Below are positions 26,047-36,755 of a stretch of 64,000 bases of DNA, piece by piece. The notes beneath the pieces are model-generated. The model had not been told where the DNA came from. It did no database searches and saw nothing but the letters and a program-made list of their open reading frames with translations. Positions within the stretch are counted from its first letter, which is position 1. Each line of letters opens with the position of its first letter. This DNA comes from Bradyrhizobium sp. 139 (GTDB lineage Bacteria; Pseudomonadota; Alphaproteobacteria; Rhizobiales; Xanthobacteraceae), in assembly GCF_023074175.1 (NCBI RefSeq), contig NZ_JADPKS010000169.1, forward strand, positions 48,359 to 112,358. Reading direction: 5' to 3'. A program made the translations under genes and the position numbers.

Positions 26047-27783
26047 ATGGCGATCAACAATGTAGCCGATCTGTTCGTGGCAACGCTCGAACAGGCCGGC
26101 GTCAAGCGCATCTACGGCATCGTCGGCGACAGCCTGAATGCGCTGACCGAAGCGCTGCGGCGGCGCGGCACGATCGAATGGATCCATGTCCGGCACGAGG
26201 AGGTTGCGGCCTTCGCCGCTGCCGGGGAGGCGGAGATGACGGGCAGCCTTGCGGTGTGCGCGGGCTCGTGTGGCCCCGGCAATCTGCATCTGATCAACGG
26301 CCTGTTCGATGCACATCGCAGCCGCGTTCCCGTGCTGGCGATCGCCGCGCAAATCCCGACCGCCGAGATCGGCAGCGGCTATTTCCAGGAGACGCATCCG
26401 CAAAACCTGTTCCGCGAGTGCAGCCATTATTGCGAGCTGGTCTCCGATCCGAGTCAGCTTCCTTACGTGCTGGAAAACGCCATCCGCGCCGCGGTCGGCA
26501 TGCGCGGCGTTGCCGTCGTCGCCATGCCCGGCGACGTCGCTTTCCGTAGCCCACCCAAGCGCGCGCTGTCGACGGCGCGTGGCCTTACGCTGTCGGCGCC
26601 AAAGGTCGCGCCGCAGGCCGATGAACTCAAGGCGCTCGCGGACCTGCTGAACGGAGCCGAGCGCATCACCTTGTTCTGCGGTCGCGGCTGCGCCGGCGCG
26701 CATGGGCCGTTGATGCAGCTCGCGGAAACCCTGAAGAGTCCGATCGTGCATGCGCTCGGCGGCAAGGAACATGTCGAATACGAAAATCCCTACGACGTCG
26801 GCATGACCGGCTTCATCGGCTTCTCCTCGGGCTATGCCGCCATGCACGCCTGCGACGCGCTCGTGATGCTCGGTACCGATTTTCCCTACAAGCAATTCTT
26901 CCCGACCGATTGCCAGGTCGTGCAGATCGATATTCGTCCGGAAAATCTCGGGCGGCGCTGCAAGATCGATCTCGGCCTCGTCGGCGACGTCAAGCTGACC
27001 ATCGAGGCGTTGCTGCCGCTGCTCAAGGCCAAGACGCAGCGCAAGCATCTCGACGATGCCATCGCGCACTACAAGAAAGCACGCGAAGGGCTCGACTCGC
27101 TCGCCAGGGGCACGCCGGGAGCCAAGCCGATCCATCCGCAATATCTCGCAAAGATCATCAGCGACCATGCCTCCGACGATGCCGTCTTCACCGCCGATGT
27201 CGGCACGCCGACGGTGTGGGCCGCGCGCTATCTCGACATGAACGGCCGCCGCCGGCTGATCGGATCGTTCGTGCACGGCTCTATGGCCAATGCGATGCCG
27301 CAGGCGATCGGCGCGCAGGCCGCGCAGCCCGGCCGCCAGGTCATCTCGCTCTCCGGCGACGGCGGCTTCACCATGCTGATGGGCGATCTGATCACGCTGA
27401 CGCAAATGAAGCTGCCGGTGAAGGTGGTCGTCTTCAACAACGGTGTGCTCGGCTTCGTCGCGCTGGAGATGAAGGCGGCCGGCTTCGTCGATACCAATGT
27501 CGATCTGGAGAATCCGGACTTCGCGGCGATGGCGCGCGCGATGGGCATCTTCGCGAGGCGCGTCGAGGATCCCGGCGAGCTTCCCGGCGCCATGAAGGAG
27601 ATGCTGGCCCATGATGGACCCGCGCTGCTCGATGTCGTCACGGCGAAGCAGGAGCTGTCGATGCCGCCGACCATCACGCCCGAGCAGATCAAAGGCTTCA
27701 GCCTCTGGGTCTTGCGCGCCGTGATGAACGGCCGCGGCGACGAGGTGCTCGATCTCGCGAAGACAAATCTGCTGCCGCGCTGA
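26047..27783 (+). CDS. poxB: Thiamine-pyrophosphate pyruvate oxidase/dehydrogenase (quinone), PoxB type
   Basis: The 578-residue protein starts at ATG 26047 after a GGAGG-like site. It has the three-domain ThDP enzyme layout: a PYR domain with the catalytic glutamate in RHEEVAAFAA, a central FAD-type domain, and a PP domain with the GDGGFTMLMGDLITLTQMKLPVKVVVFNN motif that binds Mg-ThDP. This matches ubiquinone-dependent pyruvate dehydrogenase PoxB, a peripheral membrane enzyme that decarboxylates pyruvate to acetate. Close relatives include acetolactate synthase-like enzymes, but the overall sequence favours PoxB. It could use the pyruvate made by the preceding DgoA, although the 80-bp gap suggests its own promoter. 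Confidence 0.85.
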   Translation: MAINNVADLFVATLEQAGVKRIYGIVGDSLNALTEALRRRGTIEWIHVRHEEVAAFAAAGEAEMTGSLAVCAGSCGPGNLHLINGLFDAHRSRVPVLAIAAQIPTAEIGSGYFQETHPQNLFRECSHYCELVSDPSQLPYVLENAIRAAVGMRGVAVVAMPGDVAFRSPPKRALSTARGLTLSAPKVAPQADELKALADLLNGAERITLFCGRGCAGAHGPLMQLAETLKSPIVHALGGKEHVEYENPYDVGMTGFIGFSSGYAAMHACDALVMLGTDFPYKQFFPTDCQVVQIDIRPENLGRRCKIDLGLVGDVKLTIEALLPLLKAKTQRKHLDDAIAHYKKAREGLDSLARGTPGAKPIHPQYLAKIISDHASDDAVFTADVGTPTVWAARYLDMNGRRRLIGSFVHGSMANAMPQAIGAQAAQPGRQVISLSGDGGFTMLMGDLITLTQMKLPVKVVVFNNGVLGFVALEMKAAGFVDTNVDLENPDFAAMARAMGIFARRVEDPGELPGAMKEMLAHDGPALLDVVTAKQELSMPPTITPEQIKGFSLWVLRAVMNGRGDEVLDLAKTNLLPR

Positions 27784-27831
27784 ACTTACGTGGACTTTCG
27801 TTGAGTCGGTGCGAACCAGGAGCTCGACCCA

Positions 27832-27850
27832 CTCTCCCCGACGGGGAGAG
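27832..27850. repeat. CTCTCCCC hairpin, truncated copy B of the repeat family
   Basis: CTCTCCCC-GAC-GGGGAGAG forms an 8-bp-stem hairpin between convergent poxB and the membrane-protein gene. It looks like one arm of the longer element seen at 22302, 35227 and 60108. Confidence 0.55.
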
Positions 27851-27871
27851 GTGAAGAACGGTAGTCATTCG

Positions 27872-28237
27872 TTAGCCCCGCTTCACCGAGGGCGCGGGCA
27901 GCCGCTCGTGGCGGTGCTGGAAGCGTTGCCAGTGCAGCACGATACCGATCAGCAGGGCCGGCACGAAGCCGAGCGCGATCAGGAAATGCGGCAGCTGCGT
28001 CGGCGAGATGAACGCCATGGCGATATCAGAGATCAGCCAGAGCGCTGCGAACATCACCGCAAAATCCGTGCGCGGGCAGCGCAAATAGTAGAACACGGCG
28101 GTGATAATCACGGCGGGTCCGATCGCAATGCCGATCATGATTGCCGTCAGTTCCGTCGGCGTCAGCGCGTCGAGCACCATCGATGCCAGCAGCCAGAGTG
28201 CGGCGAACATGGCGATGATGTCGAGCGGATGCCGCAA
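27872..28237 (-). CDS. Small four-helix membrane protein with internal duplication
   Basis: I start at the TTG at 28237 (giving MRHPLDIIAMFAALW) because GAGAGG lies seven bases upstream; the frame continues to 28408 without membrane-like sequence. The 121-residue product has four hydrophobic segments. It is built of two similar halves: FAALWLLASMVLDALTPTELTAIMIGIA and FAALWLISDIAMAFISPTQLPHFLIALG, each followed by a second helix ending in aromatic/basic residues. I do not recognise a named family. It is convergent with poxB and its role is unknown. Confidence 0.6.
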   Translation of the reverse strand: MRHPLDIIAMFAALWLLASMVLDALTPTELTAIMIGIAIGPAVIITAVFYYLRCPRTDFAVMFAALWLISDIAMAFISPTQLPHFLIALGFVPALLIGIVLHWQRFQHRHERLPAPSVKRG

Positions 28238-28304
28238 TCCAATACCTCTCGCAGGAAACGCGCTATCGTTGTGGCGCGACCTTCCGCCGTCAAGTAAAAT
28301 ACGC

Positions 28305-29213
28305 CTATTCCTCGTCGTTTCCGGGCGTCGGCCGCAGCATGAAATGACCAAAGGCGGAGGCGATCGGCTTGCCCGGATCGTCCTGCCAGGCGCGCGCCTC
28401 GAAGGCAACGATGCGCCGGCCCTGCTTCACGATCGAGACGTTGGCAAAGGTGTCGAGCGCGCGGCCGGAGCGCAGATAGTTGACGGTGAGCCCGATCGGC
28501 TTGGGCAGCGCGGCGATGCCGAGCTCACGCCTCACGCCGAGGATCGCGGTGGTCTCGAGAAAGGCGCCGGTCATGCCGCCATGGATCGCGGGCAGGATCG
28601 GGTTGCCGATGATCTTTGGCGAGAACGGCATCGTCAGTGTGCCGTTGTCGTTGACGCAAATGCCGAGGCAGCGCGCGAACGGGCTGCTCGCGAACGGCCC
28701 GTCCGGATCGTCCGGCGCCTCCAGCGTCGGGATGCTGCGCGAATCCATCCTGCGGTCGGCGAGCATGTTGGTGCGGTTGGCGCCGATCATGAAGCAGGCG
28801 GTCGCGGTCGCCACCGGATCGTCCTCGGACTCCTGATAGGCGGTGGAGCGTACGAACGCGATCGAGCGGGTGGTGCGGTAGCAGACGGAATGCGCCTTGA
28901 TGTCGAGGCCGGGCGTTGCCGGTTTTTGATAGTCGATGCGCAGATCGAGGGTCGCGATTGCGCTTGTGCCGTCGAGCGCAAGTTGCACCGCCATGCCGCA
29001 GCTCTCGTCCAGCATCGCAGTGACGACGCCGCCATGCAGCACGCCGGTCTCGCTGTCGCCGACGAAGACGGGGCGGTAGGGCAGGCTCGACCAGGCCTCG
29101 GCGGGTGCGAAGCGGTCGAGCTGGAGCCCGCTGATATGGCCGTAATCGGAGCGGCGGCCCTTGATCGCCTGGGCGAGTTCCTCGAACGGGAGCGTGGTCG
29201 GAGAGTCGGACAT
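28305..29213 (-). CDS. PaaI-like thioesterase with two hotdog domains
   Basis: The 302-residue protein contains two hotdog folds in tandem. The first has GVLHGGVVTAMLDESCG (about residues 58-74) and the second AIHGGMTGAFLETTA (about 210-225), both carrying the HGG segment seen in PaaI-type acyl-CoA thioesterases. A single hotdog protein of this family is about 140 residues, so this is a fused dimer. It should hydrolyse an acyl-CoA in the cytosol. No acyl-CoA pathway gene is adjacent, so the substrate cannot be suggested. Confidence 0.78.
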   Translation of the reverse strand: MSDSPTTLPFEELAQAIKGRRSDYGHISGLQLDRFAPAEAWSSLPYRPVFVGDSETGVLHGGVVTAMLDESCGMAVQLALDGTSAIATLDLRIDYQKPATPGLDIKAHSVCYRTTRSIAFVRSTAYQESEDDPVATATACFMIGANRTNMLADRRMDSRSIPTLEAPDDPDGPFASSPFARCLGICVNDNGTLTMPFSPKIIGNPILPAIHGGMTGAFLETTAILGVRRELGIAALPKPIGLTVNYLRSGRALDTFANVSIVKQGRRIVAFEARAWQDDPGKPIASAFGHFMLRPTPGNDEE

Positions 29214-29361
29214 GGCAACCTTCTAGACCAGTGTCGGGCGTCGCGCAAAACGCCGAACAGGCTTCGCTCGGCAGGTCTGCCGGGGCGGTTTGGCCTCGAC
29301 AGGGCGGGCCGAAGCAACGATGGTGGGCGCTTCGTCTATCGACTAGCCGTAAGGAGTGCCC

Positions 29362-29679
29362 ATGGCCGACCCCGAAACGCCCGCCACCAATCAGGGGCCC
29401 GTCACCATTTCGAGCTCAAGCTCGGAGCGGGCGCCGATCATCTATTTCGACGGTGCATCCTGCTTCGGCCATCACAATGGCGCGATCCAGATCGAGCTCG
29501 CGGCGAACCTCCTGATGCCGGTCGGCGCCGCCGTCAGAGTCGACGTGGTCCAGACCGCCCATCTGCGTTGCAGCGTGGCCGCCGCGCTGGCACTGCGCGA
29601 AGCGCTCGACAAGGCGCTGGCGATGTACAGGCAGGGCCAGCAGCAGCCGACGGAGGAAATTCCGACGGTGAAGAATTGA
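29362..29679 (+). CDS. Hypothetical protein, 105 residues
   Basis: The ATG at 29362 has GGAG seven bases upstream and is preferred over a GTG at 29356. The protein has a low-complexity serine stretch near residue 20, then a compact part (IIYFDGASCFGHHNGAIQIELAANLLMP ... VVQTAHLRCSVAAALALREALDKAL). The pattern of a beta sheet followed by an alanine-rich helix is similar to small rhizobial proteins of unknown function. No export signal is present. It stands alone between divergent and convergent neighbours. Confidence 0.6.
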   Translation: MADPETPATNQGPVTISSSSSERAPIIYFDGASCFGHHNGAIQIELAANLLMPVGAAVRVDVVQTAHLRCSVAAALALREALDKALAMYRQGQQQPTEEIPTVKN

Positions 29680-29715
29680 GATCGGCATTTTGAAGAACGT
29701 GCCGGGCCTAATGGG

Positions 29716-29816
29716 TCGAGACGCGCCGTAAGGCGGCGCTCCTCACCTTGAGGGTCTCAGATGTCGCCGCGAAACAAGACCTCATCCTGAGGGCCCGCCA
29801 ACGGCGGGCGTCTCGA
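29716..29816. repeat. Bradyrhizobium-type intergenic repeat with inverted ends
   Basis: TCGAGACGC at 29716-29724 and GCGTCTCGA at 29808-29816 are exact inverses that bracket CTCCTCACCTTGAGG and CCTCATCCTGAGG. I recall this CCTCATCCTGAGGxxC...CGTCTCGAAGGA pattern as a very common intergenic element in Bradyrhizobium. It lies downstream of the amidase gene and may end its transcript. Confidence 0.65.
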
Positions 29817-29841
29817 AGGACGGGCTGCTGGGTGCGGTCCC

Positions 29842-31311
29842 TCAGCTCACATGCACCGTCGGCTTCTTGCCGCCGTTCCACTTGCCGTCCAGCGCGCGCT
29901 CGATCTGGGCGGCGAGCTGCAAGAGCATGCCGTCGTTGGCCTGCTTGGCGATGGCCTGGATGCCGAGTGGCAGGTCGTGCTCTTGAGTCCCCATCGGCAT
30001 CGAGATCGCCGGCATGCCGCAGAGATTGGCGAGGGGAGTGAAGGCGAAAAAGCGCCAGAGGTTGCCGAACCAGTCGAGCACATCCGGATTGTCTGAGATG
30101 GTGAGATATTCCCTGGTGCCGACCTTCGGCGTCGGCAGCGCGGTGATCGGCGTCAGGATCACGTCCCACTGCTCGAAGAAAGCGCCGAAGCCGCGCGAGG
30201 TCGTGTTGAACACGCCTTGCATCTTCGCCCGCTCGGCGAAGCTCGTGTGCCGGCCGGCCTCCCAGATCCGGATGTTGACGGGCTCGATCAGATCCTCCGG
30301 CGGCATTTCCAGCCCGCGCGCGGCAAGCATGTTGGAGATCACCACGGCAAAATTCGAGATGTAGCAGGTGGTCTGCGCCTCGAACGCGGCGCGGAAGTCG
30401 AGCTCGGGCAGGGCATATTCGACGTGATGGCCGAGGCCTTCGAGGAAACGGCCAGCCTTCTCCAGTTCGGCGGCGATGTGCGGCGTCGCGGTGTAGTCGC
30501 CCCATGTGTGCGACAGCGCAATGCGAAGTTTTGACGGATCGCGCTTGATCATCTCGGAATAAGGCTGCGCCGTAGTCCAGAACGGCATGAACTCCCCGGG
30601 CGCCGCTCCCCTTGCATGATCGACGAAGGCGGCTGTGTCGCGCACCGAGCGCGATTGGCAGCCCTGGATCGAGACGAGGCCGGTGAGATCGGACATATGC
30701 GGGGCGAGCGAGAACACGCCGCGCGAGACTTTCAGGCCGATATTGCCGTTGACGCCGGCGGGAATGCGGATCGAGCCGCCGCCGTCGGTCGCATGAGCGA
30801 TCGGCACTACGCCGGCCGCGACCATTGCCGCGCTCCCGGCGGATGAGCCGCAGGTGGTGTAATCGGTGTTCCAGGGATTGCGCGTGACGTAGACGGCGGG
30901 ATTGTCGGCCGAGCTGCACACGCCGAATTCCGGCGTCGTGGTCCGTCCGATCAGGTTCAGTCCGGCATGGCGGAGTTTGCCGGTCAGGAACGTGTCGGCG
31001 CTGGCGCGGTTGCCGCGCATCAGCAGCGAGCCCATCTCCTGGAGCCGGCCCTTCATGGTCGGTCCGAGGTCCTTCATCAGGAAAGGCAGGCCGGCAAACG
31101 GGCCGGCGAGATTGGCGCCGTCCTTGGCCGGGTCGGCGATCACGTCCTCGAACAGCTCGACGACGCCCGACAGTGCCGGATTGACCTTGGCCACGCCCGC
31201 GGCGGCCTGGCGCGCCAGTTCCTTCGCCGTCAGCTCGCCCTTGCGAACGCGCACCGCCAGTCCGACGCCGTCGTGCTGCGCCCACTCGTTCCAGCTCATC
31301 GGCAAAGTCAT
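29842..31311 (-). CDS. Amidase-signature family amidase
   Basis: The 489-residue product starts at ATG 31311 (MTLPMSWNEW); the alternative ATG at 31299 is 12 bases further in. The amidase signature is complete: the catalytic lysine in PFLMKDLGP, the serine pair in CGSSAGSAAMVAAG and GGGSIRIPA. The closest type I recall is the 6-aminohexanoate cyclic-dimer hydrolase-like group, which cleaves linear or cyclic amides. The next gene upstream on the same strand encodes a cyanuric-acid-hydrolase-type enzyme, whose product pathway also needs an amidase-signature hydrolase, but a 110-bp gap and different subgroup make the link tentative. Confidence 0.82.
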   Translation of the reverse strand: MTLPMSWNEWAQHDGVGLAVRVRKGELTAKELARQAAAGVAKVNPALSGVVELFEDVIADPAKDGANLAGPFAGLPFLMKDLGPTMKGRLQEMGSLLMRGNRASADTFLTGKLRHAGLNLIGRTTTPEFGVCSSADNPAVYVTRNPWNTDYTTCGSSAGSAAMVAAGVVPIAHATDGGGSIRIPAGVNGNIGLKVSRGVFSLAPHMSDLTGLVSIQGCQSRSVRDTAAFVDHARGAAPGEFMPFWTTAQPYSEMIKRDPSKLRIALSHTWGDYTATPHIAAELEKAGRFLEGLGHHVEYALPELDFRAAFEAQTTCYISNFAVVISNMLAARGLEMPPEDLIEPVNIRIWEAGRHTSFAERAKMQGVFNTTSRGFGAFFEQWDVILTPITALPTPKVGTREYLTISDNPDVLDWFGNLWRFFAFTPLANLCGMPAISMPMGTQEHDLPLGIQAIAKQANDGMLLQLAAQIERALDGKWNGGKKPTVHVS

Positions 31312-31422
31312 CAAATCCAAATCCCTTAAGGTGCGGCGCCACCTTCTTCGCAAGAGCCCGCGCGAATCAACTGAGTCGGCGCGAAGGGCAGGGTTGCGCC
31401 GGGCGGAGAGGTCGCCGCGTCA

Positions 31423-32532
31423 TTAAGACAGCCGCGCGATCACCGCAACCGGGCCGCCGCCGGCCGGCCCCTGATGCTCGGCGCCGCCGGAGACATAGAT
31501 CGCCCCGGTGCCGGCGAGGCCGGCGATCAGGCCGCCGACGGCCGCGCGGGCATGGCGCGTCGAGCTGATGTCGGTATCTTCCAGCATGATGTGGCGGAAG
31601 CCCCGCACGCTGCCGTTCGGCGAAGCCTCGGCCTTGGCGAAGATGTTGACGAGCTCGCGGCCGGCCTCTGCTTGCAGCGCTGCGCCAAGTCCGACGCTGT
31701 TCAGCGCGGACATGACCGCGGCGCAATCGATGGCATCTTTCATCACGGCGTGGCCGATCTCGAATTCGCTCGCTGAAGACGCCGAGTTGCCGAGCACGAT
31801 CACGACGTTATGCATCAGCTCGATCCCCGACGAGGTAGACGCAACAGATGAGAACAGATCGTAGCGCCTCAGCACGTCTTCGTTGCTTATGTCTGGTGCG
31901 ATCTCACCGAGCGCGACCGCGACGCCGAGCGCGGAAGCGCCGCGCGAATAGGCCATCGAGTTGTACGCGCTGGTCGTAACCGTCTTGCTGCCGCGCGCGT
32001 TTGATGCTTCGACACGGTCGCTGGTGAGCAGCGGACACTTGATCTGCACGAAATGGACGTCGCCCGGGTCTGAAATGCCGGCATCCTCCATCGCGGCCTT
32101 CACGGCCTTCGCCGTCTCCGTGATCTGTGCCGAGCGGCCGATCTCCTCGGGCAGGAAATCGCGGGTGTGCGCCATGCCGATGCTCAGTCGCTTGTCGGAC
32201 ATGCCTGCCGGGCGCTGCGGGACGTGCTGGCGCGTGAACATGGTGATGTGCGGGCTGAGCACGCCCTCGGTGCCGCCGGACATCACGAAAGCGATGCGCT
32301 GTTCGACCTCGTGCGGCGATAGGTTGAGCCGTGGCGCCAGCGCCGTACACAGCGCAGCGACGGCATATTCCCGGGTGAAATCATTGACGCCGCCATTGCC
32401 TTCGGTCTTGCCGAGGATGGCCAGGATCGTTGTCGGGTCGATCGCGCCGGAGCCGATCATGGCCATGAGCCCGGAGACGTCGCCGGGGCCCTTGGTGGCA
32501 ATTCTGACCACGCCGACCGATGGTGTCTGCAT
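31423..32532 (-). CDS. Ring-opening amidohydrolase (cyanuric acid hydrolase / barbiturase family)
   Basis: The 369-residue protein shows the threefold internal repeat typical of AtzD/TrzD-type enzymes, each repeat offering a serine and a lysine: LGKTEGNGGVNDFTREYA and VMSGGTEGVLSPH in the first third, QIKCPLLTSDRV and AYNSMAYSRGASALGVAVALGE in the middle, and VLGNSASSASEFEIGHAVMKD towards the end. The C-terminus reads YVSGGAEHQGPAGGGPVAVIARL. Members open cyanuric acid or barbituric acid rings, and homologues from Bradyrhizobium are known in this family. Which ring is used cannot be decided from sequence. The downstream amidase may act in the same pathway. Confidence 0.85.
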   Translation of the reverse strand: MQTPSVGVVRIATKGPGDVSGLMAMIGSGAIDPTTILAILGKTEGNGGVNDFTREYAVAALCTALAPRLNLSPHEVEQRIAFVMSGGTEGVLSPHITMFTRQHVPQRPAGMSDKRLSIGMAHTRDFLPEEIGRSAQITETAKAVKAAMEDAGISDPGDVHFVQIKCPLLTSDRVEASNARGSKTVTTSAYNSMAYSRGASALGVAVALGEIAPDISNEDVLRRYDLFSSVASTSSGIELMHNVVIVLGNSASSASEFEIGHAVMKDAIDCAAVMSALNSVGLGAALQAEAGRELVNIFAKAEASPNGSVRGFRHIMLEDTDISSTRHARAAVGGLIAGLAGTGAIYVSGGAEHQGPAGGGPVAVIARLS

Positions 32533-32629
32533 TACTGGTCCTCACAGGGAGTTCGGTGGTCCGGCGAGTCAACCAGCCGTGGAACCGCTGCATCTGTCAA
32601 GCCACATGCGGCCATCCCTCACCGTCACT

Positions 32630-32644
32630 CTGACAGGCTGTCAG
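32630..32644. promoter_or_regulatory. Dyad CTGACA-GGC-TGTCAG in divergent gap
   Basis: The 316-bp region between the divergent cyanuric acid hydrolase-type gene and tex contains this 6-bp-arm dyad. It could be an operator for either gene. No recognisable promoter hexamers or small ORF are evident in the rest of the gap. Confidence 0.25.
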
Positions 32645-32849
32645 GAATGACGGGGCTGACATCTTTGCCGAGGCAGGCGCCGCGGCTGCTGTCACCCGCA
32701 CGATTGTGGCGAGATCGCATCGTCATAACAAAAAATCCTCTGTCGACGGTTGCGCGGCGCACCTTGATGAATCAGCCTGGGTTGGTCCATAAGCGGCGTC
32801 CCGCGGCCGGTTTCGGTTCGCGTTGCGTGCTTGGATAGGGGGCTCTCGC

Positions 32850-35186
<2,337 letters not shown>

Positions 35187-35226
35187 GTCGATTGGCGGCG
35201 AATGTCTCGCCGCTTGCTCAACTTCA

Positions 35227-35385
35227 CCTCTCCCGCTTGCGGGAGAGGTCGACGCGCTGAGGGCGATGCGAAGCATCGTCCCGAGTGCGGCGGGTGAGGG
35301 CTCTTTCCACGATGGGGCTCTCAATTGCGGAGGTACCCTCACCTCGCCCGTCTCCCGCAAGAGGGAGTGCGAGAGCGCCTCGTCC
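35227..35385. repeat. CTCTCCCGC-type intergenic repeat, copy C
   Basis: It opens with a perfect hairpin, CCTCTCCCGC-TT-GCGGGAGAGG (35227-35248), contains GCGGCGGGTGAGGG and CCCTCACCTCGCCC, and closes with a degenerate CTCCCGCAAGAGGGAG arm. The layout is that of copies A (22302) and D (60108). It occupies most of the 35187-35500 gap after tex; no gene is visible there. Confidence 0.75.
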
Positions 35386-35500
35386 CTAACTCGGGCGTCA
35401 GAATCTGGCGCATTTGTAAGTTGAAGGAGACGGGCCGTTCTCCTCATCTGATCGTCCTGGTCCGGCGCGGTGGCCGCCGTACTGCAAGGAGGATGGTTCG

Positions 35501-35965
35501 ATGAACAATAGGCTTCTCAAAGGCCTCACTGCGACGACGATCGTTGCGTTGATGGCGATCACTTCACCCGTGCTTGCGCGCGGCGGCGGTGGCGGGCATG
35601 GCGGCTTTGGCGGCGGCGGGCATTTTGGTGGTGGAATGCACGCGGGCGGCTTCGGTGGAGGAATGCGCGGAGGCGGCATGCATGTCGGCGGCATGGGCGG
35701 CGCGCGTTTTGCCCATGTCGGCGGACCGGGCTTCGGCGGGGCGCGCTTCGCGCATGCAGCGATCGGGCCGCGCTTCGCCGGCACCGGCTGGCACGGCAGG
35801 CCTTTCATCGGCCGCCATGCCTTCTTCCATCATCGCCATTTCCGTCGTTTCGCCGCCTTCGGCGCGCCCTTTGTCTACACCGGCTACTACGACGGCTGCT
35901 GGCGCAGGAGCTGGACGCCCTACGGATGGCAATGGGTCAATGTGTGCGGAGACTCTTGGTACTAG
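35501..35965 (+). CDS. Glycine/histidine-rich exported protein
   Basis: The 154-residue protein begins with a Sec signal peptide (about residues 1-26, ending PVLARG), followed by about 65 residues of Gly-rich repeats with interspersed His, Phe and Met (GGGHGGFGGGGHFGGGMHAGG type). The C-terminal third has several histidines and a WTPYGWQWVNVCG ending, a pattern seen in many rhizobial small exported proteins. A GGAGG motif precedes the ATG. Function is unknown; the histidines may bind metal. It precedes, in the same direction, the two-component system genes by about 100 bp. Confidence 0.7.
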   Translation: MNNRLLKGLTATTIVALMAITSPVLARGGGGGHGGFGGGGHFGGGMHAGGFGGGMRGGGMHVGGMGGARFAHVGGPGFGGARFAHAAIGPRFAGTGWHGRPFIGRHAFFHHRHFRRFAAFGAPFVYTGYYDGCWRRSWTPYGWQWVNVCGDSWY

Positions 35966-36062
35966 CATCGCCGTACCGCACCATTGTCGCGATCGTCATC
36001 GGGCGGTTCCGCTCAGCCCCGGAACGGGATAGTCTGGTGGCGATCGTCGCGCGGAGTTTGTC

Positions 36063-36755
36063 ATGACCGGAGGTCACCGCCGTATTCTGGTTGTCGAGGA
36101 CGATCCGGAGACCGCAGGCCAGCTCGTCGAGGAGCTGACCATTTCGGGCTATGACGTTGATCTCGCCGCAACCGGCCGCGAGGCCTTGAGCCACGGCGCC
36201 GCGCGCGACTATGCCGTGATCACCATCGACCGCATGCTGCCCGACATCGACGGCATCACCGTGATGCGGCAGCTGCGCGACGACGGCATCGCCGCACCCT
36301 TCCTGATCATCTCCGCACTGGGTGAGGTCGACGACCGCGTGCGCGGCCTGCGCGCCGGCGGCGACGATTATCTGGTCAAGCCGTTCTCCTTCGTCGAGCT
36401 GCTGGCGCGGCTCGAGGCGCTGGGCCGCCGTAGCGAGACCATTGTCAAGGAAACGCTTCTGCGGGTCGGCGACCTCGCCATCGACCTGATCGCGCGCAAC
36501 GCCAGCCGGCGCGGGCGCAAGATCCCACTGCTGCCCCGCGAGTTTCAGTTGCTCGAATATCTCGTCCGTAACGAGGGGCGCGTCGTCTCCCGGGCGATGC
36601 TGCTCCGGCACGTCTGGGACTTGCACTTCGATCCCTCCACCAACATCATCGACGTCTATGTCGGGCGCGTCCGCCGCAAGGTCGACGATGCCCAAGCCTA
36701 CCCGCTGATCCATACCATCCGCGGCATCGGATATTGCCTCCGTGCTCCTGGCTAA
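36063..36755 (+). CDS. OmpR-family response regulator
   Basis: The 230-residue protein has a receiver domain with the acidic pair in VVEDDPE (D13, D14), the phospho-acceptor D56 in ITIDRMLPD and K106 in DDYLVKPF. A winged-helix DNA-binding domain follows (PREFQLLEYLVRNEGRVVSRAMLLRHVWDL, ending HTIRGIGYCLRAP). The sensor kinase gene overlaps its end by 14 bases, so the two are co-expressed and form a cognate pair. Its target genes are unknown; the exported Gly-rich protein upstream is one possibility. Confidence 0.93.
   Translation: MTGGHRRILVVEDDPETAGQLVEELTISGYDVDLAATGREALSHGAARDYAVITIDRMLPDIDGITVMRQLRDDGIAAPFLIISALGEVDDRVRGLRAGGDDYLVKPFSFVELLARLEALGRRSETIVKETLLRVGDLAIDLIARNASRRGRKIPLLPREFQLLEYLVRNEGRVVSRAMLLRHVWDLHFDPSTNIIDVYVGRVRRKVDDAQAYPLIHTIRGIGYCLRAPG

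Noticed and set aside
28101..29693. 530-codon plus-strand frame
   Set aside because: It runs antisense to the membrane-protein and thioesterase genes and then crosses intergenic sequence; no motif.
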